Position numbers and translations under genes: made by a program. A DNA stretch of 64,000 nt from UBA4416 sp035439445 (GTDB lineage: Bacteria > Bacteroidota > Bacteroidia > B-17B0 > Aurantibacillaceae): positions 99,082-163,081 of the forward strand of contig DAORKG010000002.1 of NCBI GenBank assembly GCA_035439445.1, given 5' to 3'. This document shows positions 46,401-54,585 of the stretch, in pieces. Position 1 is the stretch's first letter, and the number at the start of each line of letters is the position of its first letter. The notes below the pieces were generated by a model. That model saw only the letters and a program-made list of their open reading frames with translations, was not told where the DNA came from and did not search any database.

Positions 46401-47835
46401 TTCCTCCCGCTAAATCATTAACACTTAACACTCGTTTTGATTGCCCATTGGCTATAGAATAATTCATTATTTCTGCTGAATTAATAACATGCCCTAATTG
46501 GTGACCATGTCCTAATTCATGAACAGCTACGGATTCGAAATCATACTGAGAAAATGTTGGTGCAGCAGGGCCATAGTTCCAGGTAGTTCCATCATCAAAA
46601 ACAATGTCTAATTCATTAACGAACCAATTTTGATTAGGTTGTGTGCCACAGCCACTAAACCTGCTTGTGCATCTTCCTAATACGCCAGCAGGTAACTCTG
46701 TTCCCACATCAAATCTAATTACATTAACACCATCATTTGCAATAGTGTTTACTGTGGTTGTAGGACCAGCTGTCCAATTGATATATGTGCCGCATCTCCA
46801 CGATTGAAATGCTCTCAAAAAAGAAGCTTTTGCTGATGCATTTGAATCAAACCCTGTAAACATTTGCCATACGTAGCCACCAGATTGTTTTGCTACATGC
46901 CTTGTATTATATATAGTTGTTGGCGCTGAACCGTTACTATACACATTTATTTGGGCATGAGTAACGGTTATAGAAGAAGTACTTGTTGTTTTTACACCAC
47001 CCACATCTACTCGTATAACTCCAGTTCCCGGAGTAGAATTTACCGTGCCTGCTCCAGTTGTCGTTAATCTTACTTGAATTTGAGTATCACTCCACGAAAC
47101 ATATGACCAAGCATCAGGTCGACAAAAAGTGGCGCCGCCATCATCAGCCCTTTTAAATTCAACAAACGATGTGCCTTGAGTAGTTCCAAATCCAGTTCCA
47201 TTGATGGTAACAATAGAAAATGTGCCTGCAGTAATTGTTGTTGGTGAAAAACTAGTTATTGTAGCCGCAACATTTTGAGTAGTGTTTGCTTGCAGTGTGA
47301 AAAATGGATTTACTGGTTTTACAACAGTATAGGCCGTCTGAGTTAACTGTTGTATTTTATTGTATAATGTAGAGTTAATATTTGTATATTTTTCAAATGG
47401 TTCATTAGCTTCGTTTTCAGTAACATTGTATCTAATAAAGCCTTGTGAACTACCATATGCTTCATAAACTGATTTGCCAAATTGACTAGGTAGGCTGTTT
47501 TGATTTAATGTAAATACACCAATATCTCCAATACTCAATTCCAATGAGGGATGCACTTCTTCTTTATCAAGACCAACTGTACCACCTTCAGAAATAACTT
47601 CAATATATGGAGCTGATGAACTCTTAAATGACTTGTAAACTTCTACTAAATTAGATGTGTATATATTAGAGTGTGTTTGGTCCCAAAACGACACCTGATT
47701 TATAACTTTACCTTCTATAACATCAGAAGAATTTGAAATTCTTTGGTTAAGTAACACAGGTGCCAACATACACTGTGCAGATATTTTAGAAATAGATATT
47801 GTGGCAATAAAACAAAATATTAAAAAGTTCTTCAT
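43477..47835 (-). CDS. Secreted metzincin-type protease with TIG, PKD and Ig-like repeats and a T9SS type A sorting domain
   Basis: 1452 residues. Signal peptide at 1-20; an IPT/TIG domain (AATITSFSPTTITAGTFSIV) at about 190-290; a zinc protease segment with the motif VAVHELGHGHQLGHV followed by the Met-turn-like AEIMNYS, together fitting a metzincin (HExxHxxxxxH, though the usual glycine at position 8 is Gln here). Then a PKD domain, a jelly-roll-like region (WYLNDAGNDNIKWKL), another PKD, about five Ig-like units of the same TYTWLPxGSG type as the giant adhesin, two SprB-like units and a type A sorting domain (FSIYPNPTKGIITI to KLSKLILE). It should act outside the cell. Confidence 0.9.
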   Translation of the reverse strand: MKNFLIFCFIATISISKISAQCMLAPVLLNQRISNSSDVIEGKVINQVSFWDQTHSNIYTSNLVEVYKSFKSSSAPYIEVISEGGTVGLDKEEVHPSLELSIGDIGVFTLNQNSLPSQFGKSVYEAYGSSQGFIRYNVTENEANEPFEKYTNINSTLYNKIQQLTQTAYTVVKPVNPFFTLQANTTQNVAATITSFSPTTITAGTFSIVTINGTGFGTTQGTSFVEFKRADDGGATFCRPDAWSYVSWSDTQIQVRLTTTGAGTVNSTPGTGVIRVDVGGVKTTSTSSITVTHAQINVYSNGSAPTTIYNTRHVAKQSGGYVWQMFTGFDSNASAKASFLRAFQSWRCGTYINWTAGPTTTVNTIANDGVNVIRFDVGTELPAGVLGRCTSRFSGCGTQPNQNWFVNELDIVFDDGTTWNYGPAAPTFSQYDFESVAVHELGHGHQLGHVINSAEIMNYSIANGQSKRVLSVNDLAGGNAIMARNLTGGVCAIGTMTALTSSNCALGAPTANFSANRTTVCPGQTVVFTDLSTGTPTVLAWTFAGGTPSTSAVSSPTITYNTPGTYSVQLVATNANGSSTYSVTAYINVVSPATLPLVQDFQSVTYPPTNWYLNDAGNDNIKWKLATNAGYNSTQSTVFDNWSDSITPTRDELKTYVNLSGFSSAKMTFYRSYSQTFGTPYIDSLQIGVSTNCGTSTTYPYLKGGSQLASATTATSSAPFTPTASTQWVKDSVDLTPYVGQANVMIAFINRGHYGDAIYLDNINITGVAATTPTASITSASVGCTGTSITLTDASTGGPTSWTWTMAGGTPSVATTQNTSVTYSTAGVKTITLTVANGTGTTTATKTITITATPTVAASVTNTTICSGGSVVETLTGATTYTWLPNGSGTTSTLTPTSTTIYTITGSTGGCVSAVRNVTVTVTQNPTVNIVASSSTICAGQTATLTASGATAYAWLPGAQTTTVITVTPTITTTYTVNGSVGTCYGTKTISINVTSTPTVASSITNTTICSGTSVIANVTGATTYTWLPSGSGNTSTLTPSSTTVYTVTGSNGSCVSAPKNFTINVTTTPTVNITASSSTVCAGQTVTLTASGATAYSWLPGAQTTTVITVNPTGTTSYTVNGANGTCYGTKTITINVSSTPTIATSITNTTICNGKSVIASVTGATTYTWLPSGSGNTSTLTPSSTTVYTVTGSNGSCVSSPKTFTVNVNSNPVLSNTTTNVTCFGLCNGSTTITATGGSAPYVYTLVQGTPICTSTTCNNLCAGAYTINVTDINGCTGTSNITISQPTQLVATISNTNATCSSCTDGAASVLASGGTPAYTYSWTPLALTTPNASSLAVGCYTATVVDANGCVASATTCISFGTGIYENQTADIFSIYPNPTKGIITITTSSIFEKVDIEITNTLGQTVKTETLKNIQQTTVDMSNLSKGIYYVKVSSPEGTKLSKLILE

Positions 47836-48019
47836 GTTTAATGGTGTTTAGTTACTAGTAAATATAATGAAGGGAGTTTATAAAATCAATTTTTCCAATA
47901 ATTCTCCCGAAAATTTAACAAATGGACTTTAAACAATTTAGTGTTTATTTCTATTCCTCGTTTTTTTAGCTTTTGTATGTTAAAACAGATAGATTTATAT
48001 AAATCTAAAATTTAGTTTT

Positions 48020-49369
48020 ATGGCAAAGAAGACAGTTTCAAAAAGTAGTGAGCGAAAAATATTTGTTCTTGATACTTCAGTGATTATTTATGATCATACC
48101 GCAATTAAAAACTTCCAGGAGCATGATGTTGTTATTCCAATTACAGTTCTGGAAGAGTTAGATAACTTTAAAAAAGGAAACGACACTAAAAACTTTGCCG
48201 CTCGAGAATTTTCACGTTATGTTGACAGCATGTCGGGAAATCATTTGCTTCAAGAATGGACTCCAATTAACGGAAGAACTCACGGGAATTTTAAAATAGA
48301 AATGCATAATTCGTCAAAAATTGATGCTGAGAAAGTTTTTCAAGAACGTAAAGGAGATCATCGTATATTAAATGCGGCTTTATATACGGCAGAAACTAAT
48401 CCTGACAGAAAAGTAATTTTAGTTACTAAAGATATTAATCTGCGAATTAAAGCTAAATCATTAAATCTGCATGCTGAAGATTATACTACAGGAAAAATAT
48501 TAGCTGTTGATGAATTATATACAGGTAACAGTACAATAGATAAAGTAAATCCTAATACGATAAATACGATTTATGAGAAAGGCTCTTGCTTAGTAAAAGA
48601 TGTTTTAAAGAAAGAAACTCCAGAGGATAATCATTACTACGTTTTAAAAAATGGAAATGCATCTGTTTTGGCTCGCTACGAGCATTCATCAAAGTCATTA
48701 AAGCGTGTTACTAAAACTTCTTCGTATGGCATCATTCCTAAAAACGCAGAACAATCATTTGCTTTGGATGCCATCATGAATCCTGATATTAAATTAGTGA
48801 GTATTCAAGGTGTTGCAGGAACAGGAAAAACATTATTATCATTAGCAGGTGCTTTAGAGCAACGCCGTAATTATCACCAAATTTATTTGGCTCGTCCTAT
48901 TGTTCCCTTGAGTAATAAAGATATTGGTTACTTACCTGGTGATGTTACTTCAAAGTTAAATCCGTACATGGAGCCGCTATGGGATAATTTAAAATTCATT
49001 AAGAGTCAGTTCTCAGATAAAGACAGGGAATTAAAAGCAATCAATGAAATGATTGAAAATGAAAAAATCGTGATTTGTCCTTTGGCATTTATTCGTGGGC
49101 GCAGTTTAAGTAATATGTTTTTTATTGTAGATGAAGCTCAAAACTTAACGCCACACGAAGTAAAAACTATTATTACGCGTGCAGGTGAGAATACCAAAAT
49201 TATTTTTACTGGAGATATCTACCAAATTGATACACCATATTTAGATGCACAATCAAATGGATTGAGTTATTTAATTGATAAGGTAAAGGGTCAGCCACTA
49301 TACGCACATATCACGTTGCAAAAAGGTGAGCGTAGTGAGTTGGCTAATTTGGCAAACGACTTATTGTAA
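48020..49369 (+). CDS. PhoH-family protein with N-terminal PIN nuclease domain (PhoH2)
   Basis: 449 residues. Residues about 14-150 form a PIN domain (FVLDTSVIIYDHTAI, TVLEELDNFK, acidic residues in GDHRILNAALY and VTKDINLRIKA); residues about 245-449 are a PhoH ATPase with Walker A GVAGTGKT (about 264-271), Walker B FIVDEAQNLTPHEVK and FTGDIYQID. Such PIN-PhoH fusions act as RNA-unwinding ribonucleases in other bacteria. The gene stands alone, divergent from the metzincin gene. Confidence 0.95.
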   Translation: MAKKTVSKSSERKIFVLDTSVIIYDHTAIKNFQEHDVVIPITVLEELDNFKKGNDTKNFAAREFSRYVDSMSGNHLLQEWTPINGRTHGNFKIEMHNSSKIDAEKVFQERKGDHRILNAALYTAETNPDRKVILVTKDINLRIKAKSLNLHAEDYTTGKILAVDELYTGNSTIDKVNPNTINTIYEKGSCLVKDVLKKETPEDNHYYVLKNGNASVLARYEHSSKSLKRVTKTSSYGIIPKNAEQSFALDAIMNPDIKLVSIQGVAGTGKTLLSLAGALEQRRNYHQIYLARPIVPLSNKDIGYLPGDVTSKLNPYMEPLWDNLKFIKSQFSDKDRELKAINEMIENEKIVICPLAFIRGRSLSNMFFIVDEAQNLTPHEVKTIITRAGENTKIIFTGDIYQIDTPYLDAQSNGLSYLIDKVKGQPLYAHITLQKGERSELANLANDLL

Positions 49370-49374
49370 TCATA

Positions 49375-50073
49375 TTAGTTACTTTTGTTTAAGTGGTAGT
49401 TGTATTCAGCTACCATTTTTTTATGTAATATTTTATGGTTTTTCACACTCGGAATAATAGTACATATAAATAGTATGCCTGATATGCCAAGAAGTGAGCT
49501 GCCGAAAAATTCTATTGTTTGATTTTTTTCGCGCTGCTCATCTGCGTAGGTTGATTGTGATTTCCCAGATGAGTTCATAGCGCTATAGGCAAAACAAGCT
49601 AATCCTGCTACTCCAATAGTAGCGCCAGAATAATTTAGCGCGGTTCTAATTGTTTTATTTTTCTTGAAACGCTTTGTTAATAATTGAATTGGAGTATGAT
49701 TTATGTTTTTCGAAATTGCAAAAAATTGTTTCTCGCTAATTTTAACAGTAGAATCGTATAAAAAACTTTTGAAGTTTTTATGTTCTATATGCTTTAAGTT
49801 AGAATATGTTTTACTAAATTTTGGTATGTATGAGAAAATAGCTGAGTCTTGAACAGTAATAGTTTTTTGATTGATCACATAATTTAAAACTATGTTTTTA
49901 CGAAAACGAACCGTTTTATTGTTTTTTAATTTTAATCCGGAATAGAATTTTTTATTTTCCGAAAATTGCAATACATCTTGACTGCCATTAATAGTATTAA
50001 TTGTTGTAGTTTGAGCTATTAATTTAGTTATTGTAAATGAAATAATTATAATTATGTTGATTTTCTTAAACAT
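49375..50073 (-). CDS. Secreted or membrane protein of unknown function
   Basis: 232 residues with an N-terminal signal (MFKKINIIIIISFTITKLIAQ), a lysine-rich middle, and two C-terminal hydrophobic helices near TALNYSGATIGVAGLACFAYSA (about 143-165) and LLGISGILFICTIIPS (about 195-212). No known domain. It starts 4 bases after the ebfC stop and so is probably the last gene of an rsmF-like, ebfC, 49375 group. Confidence 0.75.
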   Translation of the reverse strand: MFKKINIIIIISFTITKLIAQTTTINTINGSQDVLQFSENKKFYSGLKLKNNKTVRFRKNIVLNYVINQKTITVQDSAIFSYIPKFSKTYSNLKHIEHKNFKSFLYDSTVKISEKQFFAISKNINHTPIQLLTKRFKKNKTIRTALNYSGATIGVAGLACFAYSAMNSSGKSQSTYADEQREKNQTIEFFGSSLLGISGILFICTIIPSVKNHKILHKKMVAEYNYHLNKSN

Positions 50074-50077
50074 TGTT

Positions 50078-50386
50078 TTACATTATTCCTGGCAGCATAC
50101 CACTCGCCACTGATTTCATTTCATTTTCATTTAATTCGTTCGCTTTAAATAAAGCTTTGTTTAGAGTAACTGTTAATTGCTCCTCTAATTCTTCTTTATC
50201 TCCGTGTTGTAAACCCGGAGCAATGGTTAATGATTTAATTTCCCTGTTACCTGTTATGGCAATTTTAATATCACCACCGGCACCTTCAACGTTTATGATA
50301 GTGTTATCTAATTTTAATTTTAATTCATCGGCTTTTTGCTTCATCTCTTGCAATTTGCCCATCATGTCTCCAAATTTCCCGAACAT
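50078..50386 (-). CDS. YbaB/EbfC family nucleoid-associated protein
   Basis: 102 residues: FGKFGDMMGKLQEMKQKADELKLKLDNT, then VEGAGGDIKIAITGNREIKSLTIAP and SGMLPGIM at the end, all typical of YbaB/EbfC. It binds DNA as a dimer shaped like tweezers and is often near dnaX or recR; here it sits between an rRNA methyltransferase and an unknown membrane protein, 25 bases after the former. Confidence 0.93.
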   Translation of the reverse strand: MFGKFGDMMGKLQEMKQKADELKLKLDNTIINVEGAGGDIKIAITGNREIKSLTIAPGLQHGDKEELEEQLTVTLNKALFKANELNENEMKSVASGMLPGIM

Positions 50387-50411
50387 AATATATTGTTTAT
50401 TGTAAAATTAA

Positions 50412-51767
50412 TTATTTTAAAATTCTAAATTCATTAGGTAAATAATTATTTAATCTATTGCCTAAATGTTTAATCCATCCAATTCCAAAGCCGTTAAATG
50501 TCATTAGATTCCAACCTTTATTACCATCAATGCTTTGCAATTCTTTCTTTAAAAATTGAAGTGCTTGTTGTTCGTTACATTCTATTGACTGAATTTTATT
50601 TGAACGATGAATGCTCCATGCTAAATCTTGATGAGGTATAACTTCATTTTTAATTAAACTCCCAATCGTGGTGCCAACTTTTTTGTAATATAAATTTGAA
50701 TATTTGTTAATGAAGTCTAATGTAATTTGGTTGGTCAATAAATAATCATCTTTAAATTTTGTAATAAGATGATTATCTAATTCATCAACCCAATTTTTAA
50801 ATAATTCTTTCTCTTTAGGTTTAATAATTGAAAAAGCTTCGTGTTTTGGTTTTCTCGCCTGATGATTGTCAGTATCTCCAAGTCTTTTAAGTACAGCACA
50901 AAAAAAGCCTTCTGATTGTGTTTTGTCAGGATAAAAACGATAGCCAAATGCTCTATGATTATTACTTTGTGTTTCGATGATCCCCCATTTTTCTTGAAGC
51001 GGAACTTGAACACTGATTAATCCAAATTCTTGTACCAGCCAATCCGTAATCTCTTCATTTTCTGATTGTGAATAGGAGCAGGTAGAATATATTAAAGTAC
51101 CTCCTTGTTTTAGTGTGCCTATAATATCTGATAAAATGCGCTTTTGTCGTTGACTGCATAAATTTACATTGTCTAAACTCCATTCATCAACAGCATCATG
51201 TTGTTTTCTGAATAATCCAGAGCCACTGCATGGTGCGTCAACTAAAACAATATCAAATACATCATTAATTTCAGAATAGGAGCTAGGGTCATTATTAGTG
51301 ACTACTACATTGCAGGTTCCCCATTTGCTCAAGTTTTGTGCCAATACTTCCGAGCGTTGTTTAATAATTTCATTAGCAACCAAGAAACTATTTTCATTAA
51401 GTAATGAATTAAGTAAAGTACTTTTTCCGCCCGGTGAAGCACATACATCAAATGCCGAAATATTTTGATTGAAATCTACGCAAGATGTTAAAGCATGTTC
51501 AATAAACATTGATCCGGCTTCTTGCACATAGTAACATCCTGCTTGAAATAATATATCGTGTGTGAAATTCGGACGCTCCTCTAAATAAAACCCCTTTTGG
51601 TTCCAAGGAACATGGTTATCCAAATTAAACTTAAGTTGAGTTTTTTTAAATGGATTTATACGAATGCTTGTTGGCGAACTGGTTTGATGAGCGTCGATAA
51701 ATGCTTGCTCGTCAAATCCTTTACAACAGGAAATAGAGTTTATAAATTCGGCAGGTAATTGTAACAT
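50412..51767 (-). CDS. rRNA (cytosine-C5)-methyltransferase, RsmF/NOL1 family
   Basis: 451 residues. Residues about 95-300 are a Rossmann methyltransferase with SAM motif DVCASPGGKSTLL, the catalytic pair in VLVDAPCSGSGLFRK and LIYSTCSYSQSENEE (PC and TC cysteines). The N-terminal TSIRINPFK and the C-terminal 150 residues fit the RsmF/NOP2 group with a PUA-like end. It methylates a cytosine in 16S rRNA in relatives. Head of the short group with ebfC. Confidence 0.93.
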   Translation of the reverse strand: MLQLPAEFINSISCCKGFDEQAFIDAHQTSSPTSIRINPFKKTQLKFNLDNHVPWNQKGFYLEERPNFTHDILFQAGCYYVQEAGSMFIEHALTSCVDFNQNISAFDVCASPGGKSTLLNSLLNENSFLVANEIIKQRSEVLAQNLSKWGTCNVVVTNNDPSSYSEINDVFDIVLVDAPCSGSGLFRKQHDAVDEWSLDNVNLCSQRQKRILSDIIGTLKQGGTLIYSTCSYSQSENEEITDWLVQEFGLISVQVPLQEKWGIIETQSNNHRAFGYRFYPDKTQSEGFFCAVLKRLGDTDNHQARKPKHEAFSIIKPKEKELFKNWVDELDNHLITKFKDDYLLTNQITLDFINKYSNLYYKKVGTTIGSLIKNEVIPHQDLAWSIHRSNKIQSIECNEQQALQFLKKELQSIDGNKGWNLMTFNGFGIGWIKHLGNRLNNYLPNEFRILK

Positions 51768-51814
51768 AATTGCAAATCAAAGATATAAAATCATTAATTA
51801 AACAAAAACTAAGT

Positions 51815-52360
51815 TTAGAAAGAATAACCTATTCCAATTTCCATTAGTGGAAATATAATTGGTGCTGAGGATGGCAACTCTGAAAATTCATAAATTCTAA
51901 ATATCGGCGTAGCCATAAATTTTATAAATAAGCCCTTTGTTGTTCTCTGAAATTTATATCCTAATCGTAAACTAGCATATAGTACTTTATAATTTTTTTT
52001 CATTTCATTGGAATATCCATATTGAAAAAAACCGTCAGAGTAAGCTAATCCAATACCACTTGAGATATGATTCTTTTTGTAAAGCTTATTATTCCAATCA
52101 ATTCCAATAGAAGTTCCAAATATTTGGTTTGTTTTATTTGAATTCAAATAAGGCATATACCCAATTCCAATGTCAATAGTATAAAAGTTTTTGTGAGTCA
52201 TTTTTATAGTTCTGTCATAATGCACACTTATTATATTACAACTTGAACCTGCTAATTCTAATGATATTACATTTTTACAAATAGGTATAGTATCAGCTAT
52301 ATTTTGTGAATTTACATAGTGTATAATTAGTATAAAGGAAATTATTAATCGATTTTTCAC
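51815..52360 (-). CDS. Probable outer membrane beta-barrel protein
   Basis: 181 residues read from a GTG at 52360 that precedes a signal peptide (KNRLIISFILIIHYVNSQ); no ATG is available upstream without a stop. The rest alternates polar and non-polar residues with GYMPYLN, IGIDWNNK, GLAYSDGFFQYGYSN, LRLGYKFQR and a final GIGYSF, the usual strand pattern of small outer membrane barrels. No specific family was recognised. It diverges from recX across a 45-base gap. Confidence 0.7.
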   Translation of the reverse strand: MKNRLIISFILIIHYVNSQNIADTIPICKNVISLELAGSSCNIISVHYDRTIKMTHKNFYTIDIGIGYMPYLNSNKTNQIFGTSIGIDWNNKLYKKNHISSGIGLAYSDGFFQYGYSNEMKKNYKVLYASLRLGYKFQRTTKGLFIKFMATPIFRIYEFSELPSSAPIIFPLMEIGIGYSF

Positions 52361-52394
52361 ATACTTATAACGAAAATATAAATCATTTATTGTT

Positions 52395-52402
52395 TAAATT
52401 TG
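52395..52402 (+). promoter_or_regulatory. Candidate -7 box overlapping a possible recX start
   Basis: TAAATTTG matches TAnnTTTG, but no good TTG is seen 17-23 bases upstream. If real, transcription would start near the GTG at 52406. Confidence 0.35.
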
Positions 52403-52405
52403 TTT

Positions 52406-52891
52406 GTGTTTAAAAAGAAAGAGTCCATAAAAATAACCGACCCTCATCTTGCTTTAGTTAAAATGCAAGGTTGGTGTTCTTATCAGGAGCGTTCGCAGCA
52501 GGAAGCTCGTGATAAATTATATGAATTAGGCATGTGGACTGACGCTGTAGAGAACATTATTAGTCAGTTAATTCAGGATAATTTTTTAAATGAGGAGCGT
52601 TTTGCCATGACATTTGCTCATGGAAAATTTGCCATTAAAAAATGGGGAAGAATCAAAATCAAACAGGAGTTAAAACAAAAACGCGTGAGTGATTATTGTT
52701 TGAAAAAAGCGCTTCAGCAAATTGATGAAGATGAATACATCAATACATTAAAAAAGATAATTGAGACAAAACGTAAACTCATTAAAGAAACAAACCAAAC
52801 AAAATTAAAGTTCAAGTTAATGAGTTACGCTTTATCTAAAGGGTATGAAAAAGATTTAATTTTTGATATTTTGAATGATAATGAGGATTAA
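52406..52891 (+). CDS. recX: Regulatory protein RecX
   Basis: About 161 residues with three-helix RecX repeats: ALVKMQGWCSYQERSQQEARDKLYELG, LIQDNFLNEERFAMTFAHGKFAIKKWGRIKIKQEL and a third ending KGYEKDLIF. It inhibits RecA filaments. No ATG opens the frame before the first repeat: the choices are TTG at 52400 or GTG at 52406. A -7 box (TAAATTTG, 52395-52402) overlaps the TTG, so GTG is preferred, possibly on a nearly leaderless mRNA. Its stop overlaps that of the chitinase gene on the other strand by 4 bases. Confidence 0.9.
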   Translation: MFKKKESIKITDPHLALVKMQGWCSYQERSQQEARDKLYELGMWTDAVENIISQLIQDNFLNEERFAMTFAHGKFAIKKWGRIKIKQELKQKRVSDYCLKKALQQIDEDEYINTLKKIIETKRKLIKETNQTKLKFKLMSYALSKGYEKDLIFDILNDNED

Positions 52892-54372
52892 CGACTGATT
52901 ATTAATTTTTTATTATAAACACCATCCCTTCCTTCGAGTTTTATAAAATAAATTCCACTTTGAACTTCGTCTAATTCTATTTTGTTATTGCCTTCGTGAA
53001 GTTTTTCTGTTTTTATAATCGAACCCTTGCAATCGTATATGGACATGAAAAACAGTTCATTATTTGCGATATTGATATTTAGATTGTTTGAAGATGGATT
53101 TGGATAAATTTCGATTATCTCATTAACAGTTTCATAAATTGAAGTAACAGTGGTATGGCAAAAAACATAATTCATGGTGTCTAACAAAGGTGTTCCTGCA
53201 ACAATACCCGAACCATTTGCTGTTTCCATATAATCACCGGTTATTTCCCAAATAATTGTTCCTCTAGCATTATGGTTTACAATGTATTCTGCTTTCATCC
53301 CAATAGATTGTTTATTATCGTATGAAACAAAAGTTCCTGCAGCTGAACCTGATGATTTACCTGTTAAGTATGGAACTTTTGCAATGTTATCCCAGTGGTA
53401 ATCAAATAAGTTCATTTTATCTACAATGTTAAAATATAACGGGGTTCCCGCATCTAATGCAAAAGTCACATTATCCTCACCGCAATTAGTTGGTTGATGC
53501 AAAGTTGTGGCTCCGGTTTGTGAGCGACCATAAAATGCCGTGCCAATGTTTATTTTATTAGCAGGAACGCCATAGGTATTTGTGAGCATAGTAAATGCAC
53601 TATGGATATTAAAATTTGGATCACCTGAAGTCGGAGCGTATAATGGTGAGTTGTGGTTTGCCATACAATCAAATGCTCCGAAAAAATCGTATGACATTAA
53701 ATTAATCATATCCAAAATAGTTGAAACATTATTCCATTCAATATCATCTGCTTTTGTAGGATCAGCGCTAAAGCATGCTGATAATTTGTAATTTTTGCCA
53801 TTTTGATTACCAAGTACAGTTATTGAATCTTTAATTTGTTGAAGTAACAAGGTGAAGTTTTGTTTATCAGCTGCTGTTCCTGAATGTGCTGCATATGCTG
53901 GATATTCCCAGTCAATATCAATTCCGTCAAACTTATAGAATTTTAATAAACGGTTGCACTCAGAAGCAAACAATGCTCTTTTACTTGGGTTGGCAGCTAT
54001 AGTCGGAAAATTATCTGATAATGTCCATCCTCCTATTGATACCATTACCTTTGTTCCGGCATTATGAGCCAAATCAATAATTGATGTGTTTGGATAGTAA
54101 CTTACAGGCGTTGTTGACCAATTAATTTGACCTTGTAATAAATTTTCATCAGCCCATGTATCTGTATTTGAAATTAAGCCACTAGCTTCTGGCTTGAAAA
54201 AACAATAATTAATAATTGAATATTTAGAGTATGCAATTGTTGTTGGTTTCACCAATTTTGCTCTATCGTACCACTGCCAGTTTGGATAGTAGCCAATAAC
54301 TTCTTTGCATGTTTGAGACTGAATGTGATTGAATGTAATGTTTAATAAGATAAGAAGAACAAGTTGTTTCAT
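52888..54372 (-). CDS. Secreted chitinase, glycoside hydrolase family 18, with T9SS sorting domain
   Basis: 494 residues. Signal peptide to about residue 19; GH18 barrel with VMVSIGGW (about 109-116) and the catalytic motif FDGIDIDWEYP, in which Glu156 is the acid; LMSYDFFGAFD is the conserved substrate loop. The C-terminal 75 residues (IEIYPNPSSNNLNINIAN to GVYNKKLIISR) form a type A sorting domain, so it is a T9SS cargo enzyme that breaks down chitin or related polymers outside the cell. A -7 box TAGTTTTG lies on the minus strand at 54412-54419, 40 bases upstream. The stop overlaps recX by 4 bases. Confidence 0.95.
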   Translation of the reverse strand: MKQLVLLILLNITFNHIQSQTCKEVIGYYPNWQWYDRAKLVKPTTIAYSKYSIINYCFFKPEASGLISNTDTWADENLLQGQINWSTTPVSYYPNTSIIDLAHNAGTKVMVSIGGWTLSDNFPTIAANPSKRALFASECNRLLKFYKFDGIDIDWEYPAYAAHSGTAADKQNFTLLLQQIKDSITVLGNQNGKNYKLSACFSADPTKADDIEWNNVSTILDMINLMSYDFFGAFDCMANHNSPLYAPTSGDPNFNIHSAFTMLTNTYGVPANKINIGTAFYGRSQTGATTLHQPTNCGEDNVTFALDAGTPLYFNIVDKMNLFDYHWDNIAKVPYLTGKSSGSAAGTFVSYDNKQSIGMKAEYIVNHNARGTIIWEITGDYMETANGSGIVAGTPLLDTMNYVFCHTTVTSIYETVNEIIEIYPNPSSNNLNINIANNELFFMSIYDCKGSIIKTEKLHEGNNKIELDEVQSGIYFIKLEGRDGVYNKKLIISR

Positions 54373-54585
54373 AAGTTAATAGTTGCTTTAAAATATTAGA
54401 TATTGTATCGCAAAACTATCTACTAGTTTTATTTTTAATTGAATTGAAAAACAATCATAATCAAGTTCCTAAAATCATATAAAAGATGTGTTTCTTTTTC
54501 TATTCTCTTTGTTAATAGGCTTTTCAGTATATTTTTTGATATAACATTTATGTAGCTTTACAATTTTAAATAAAAATTGCACATG

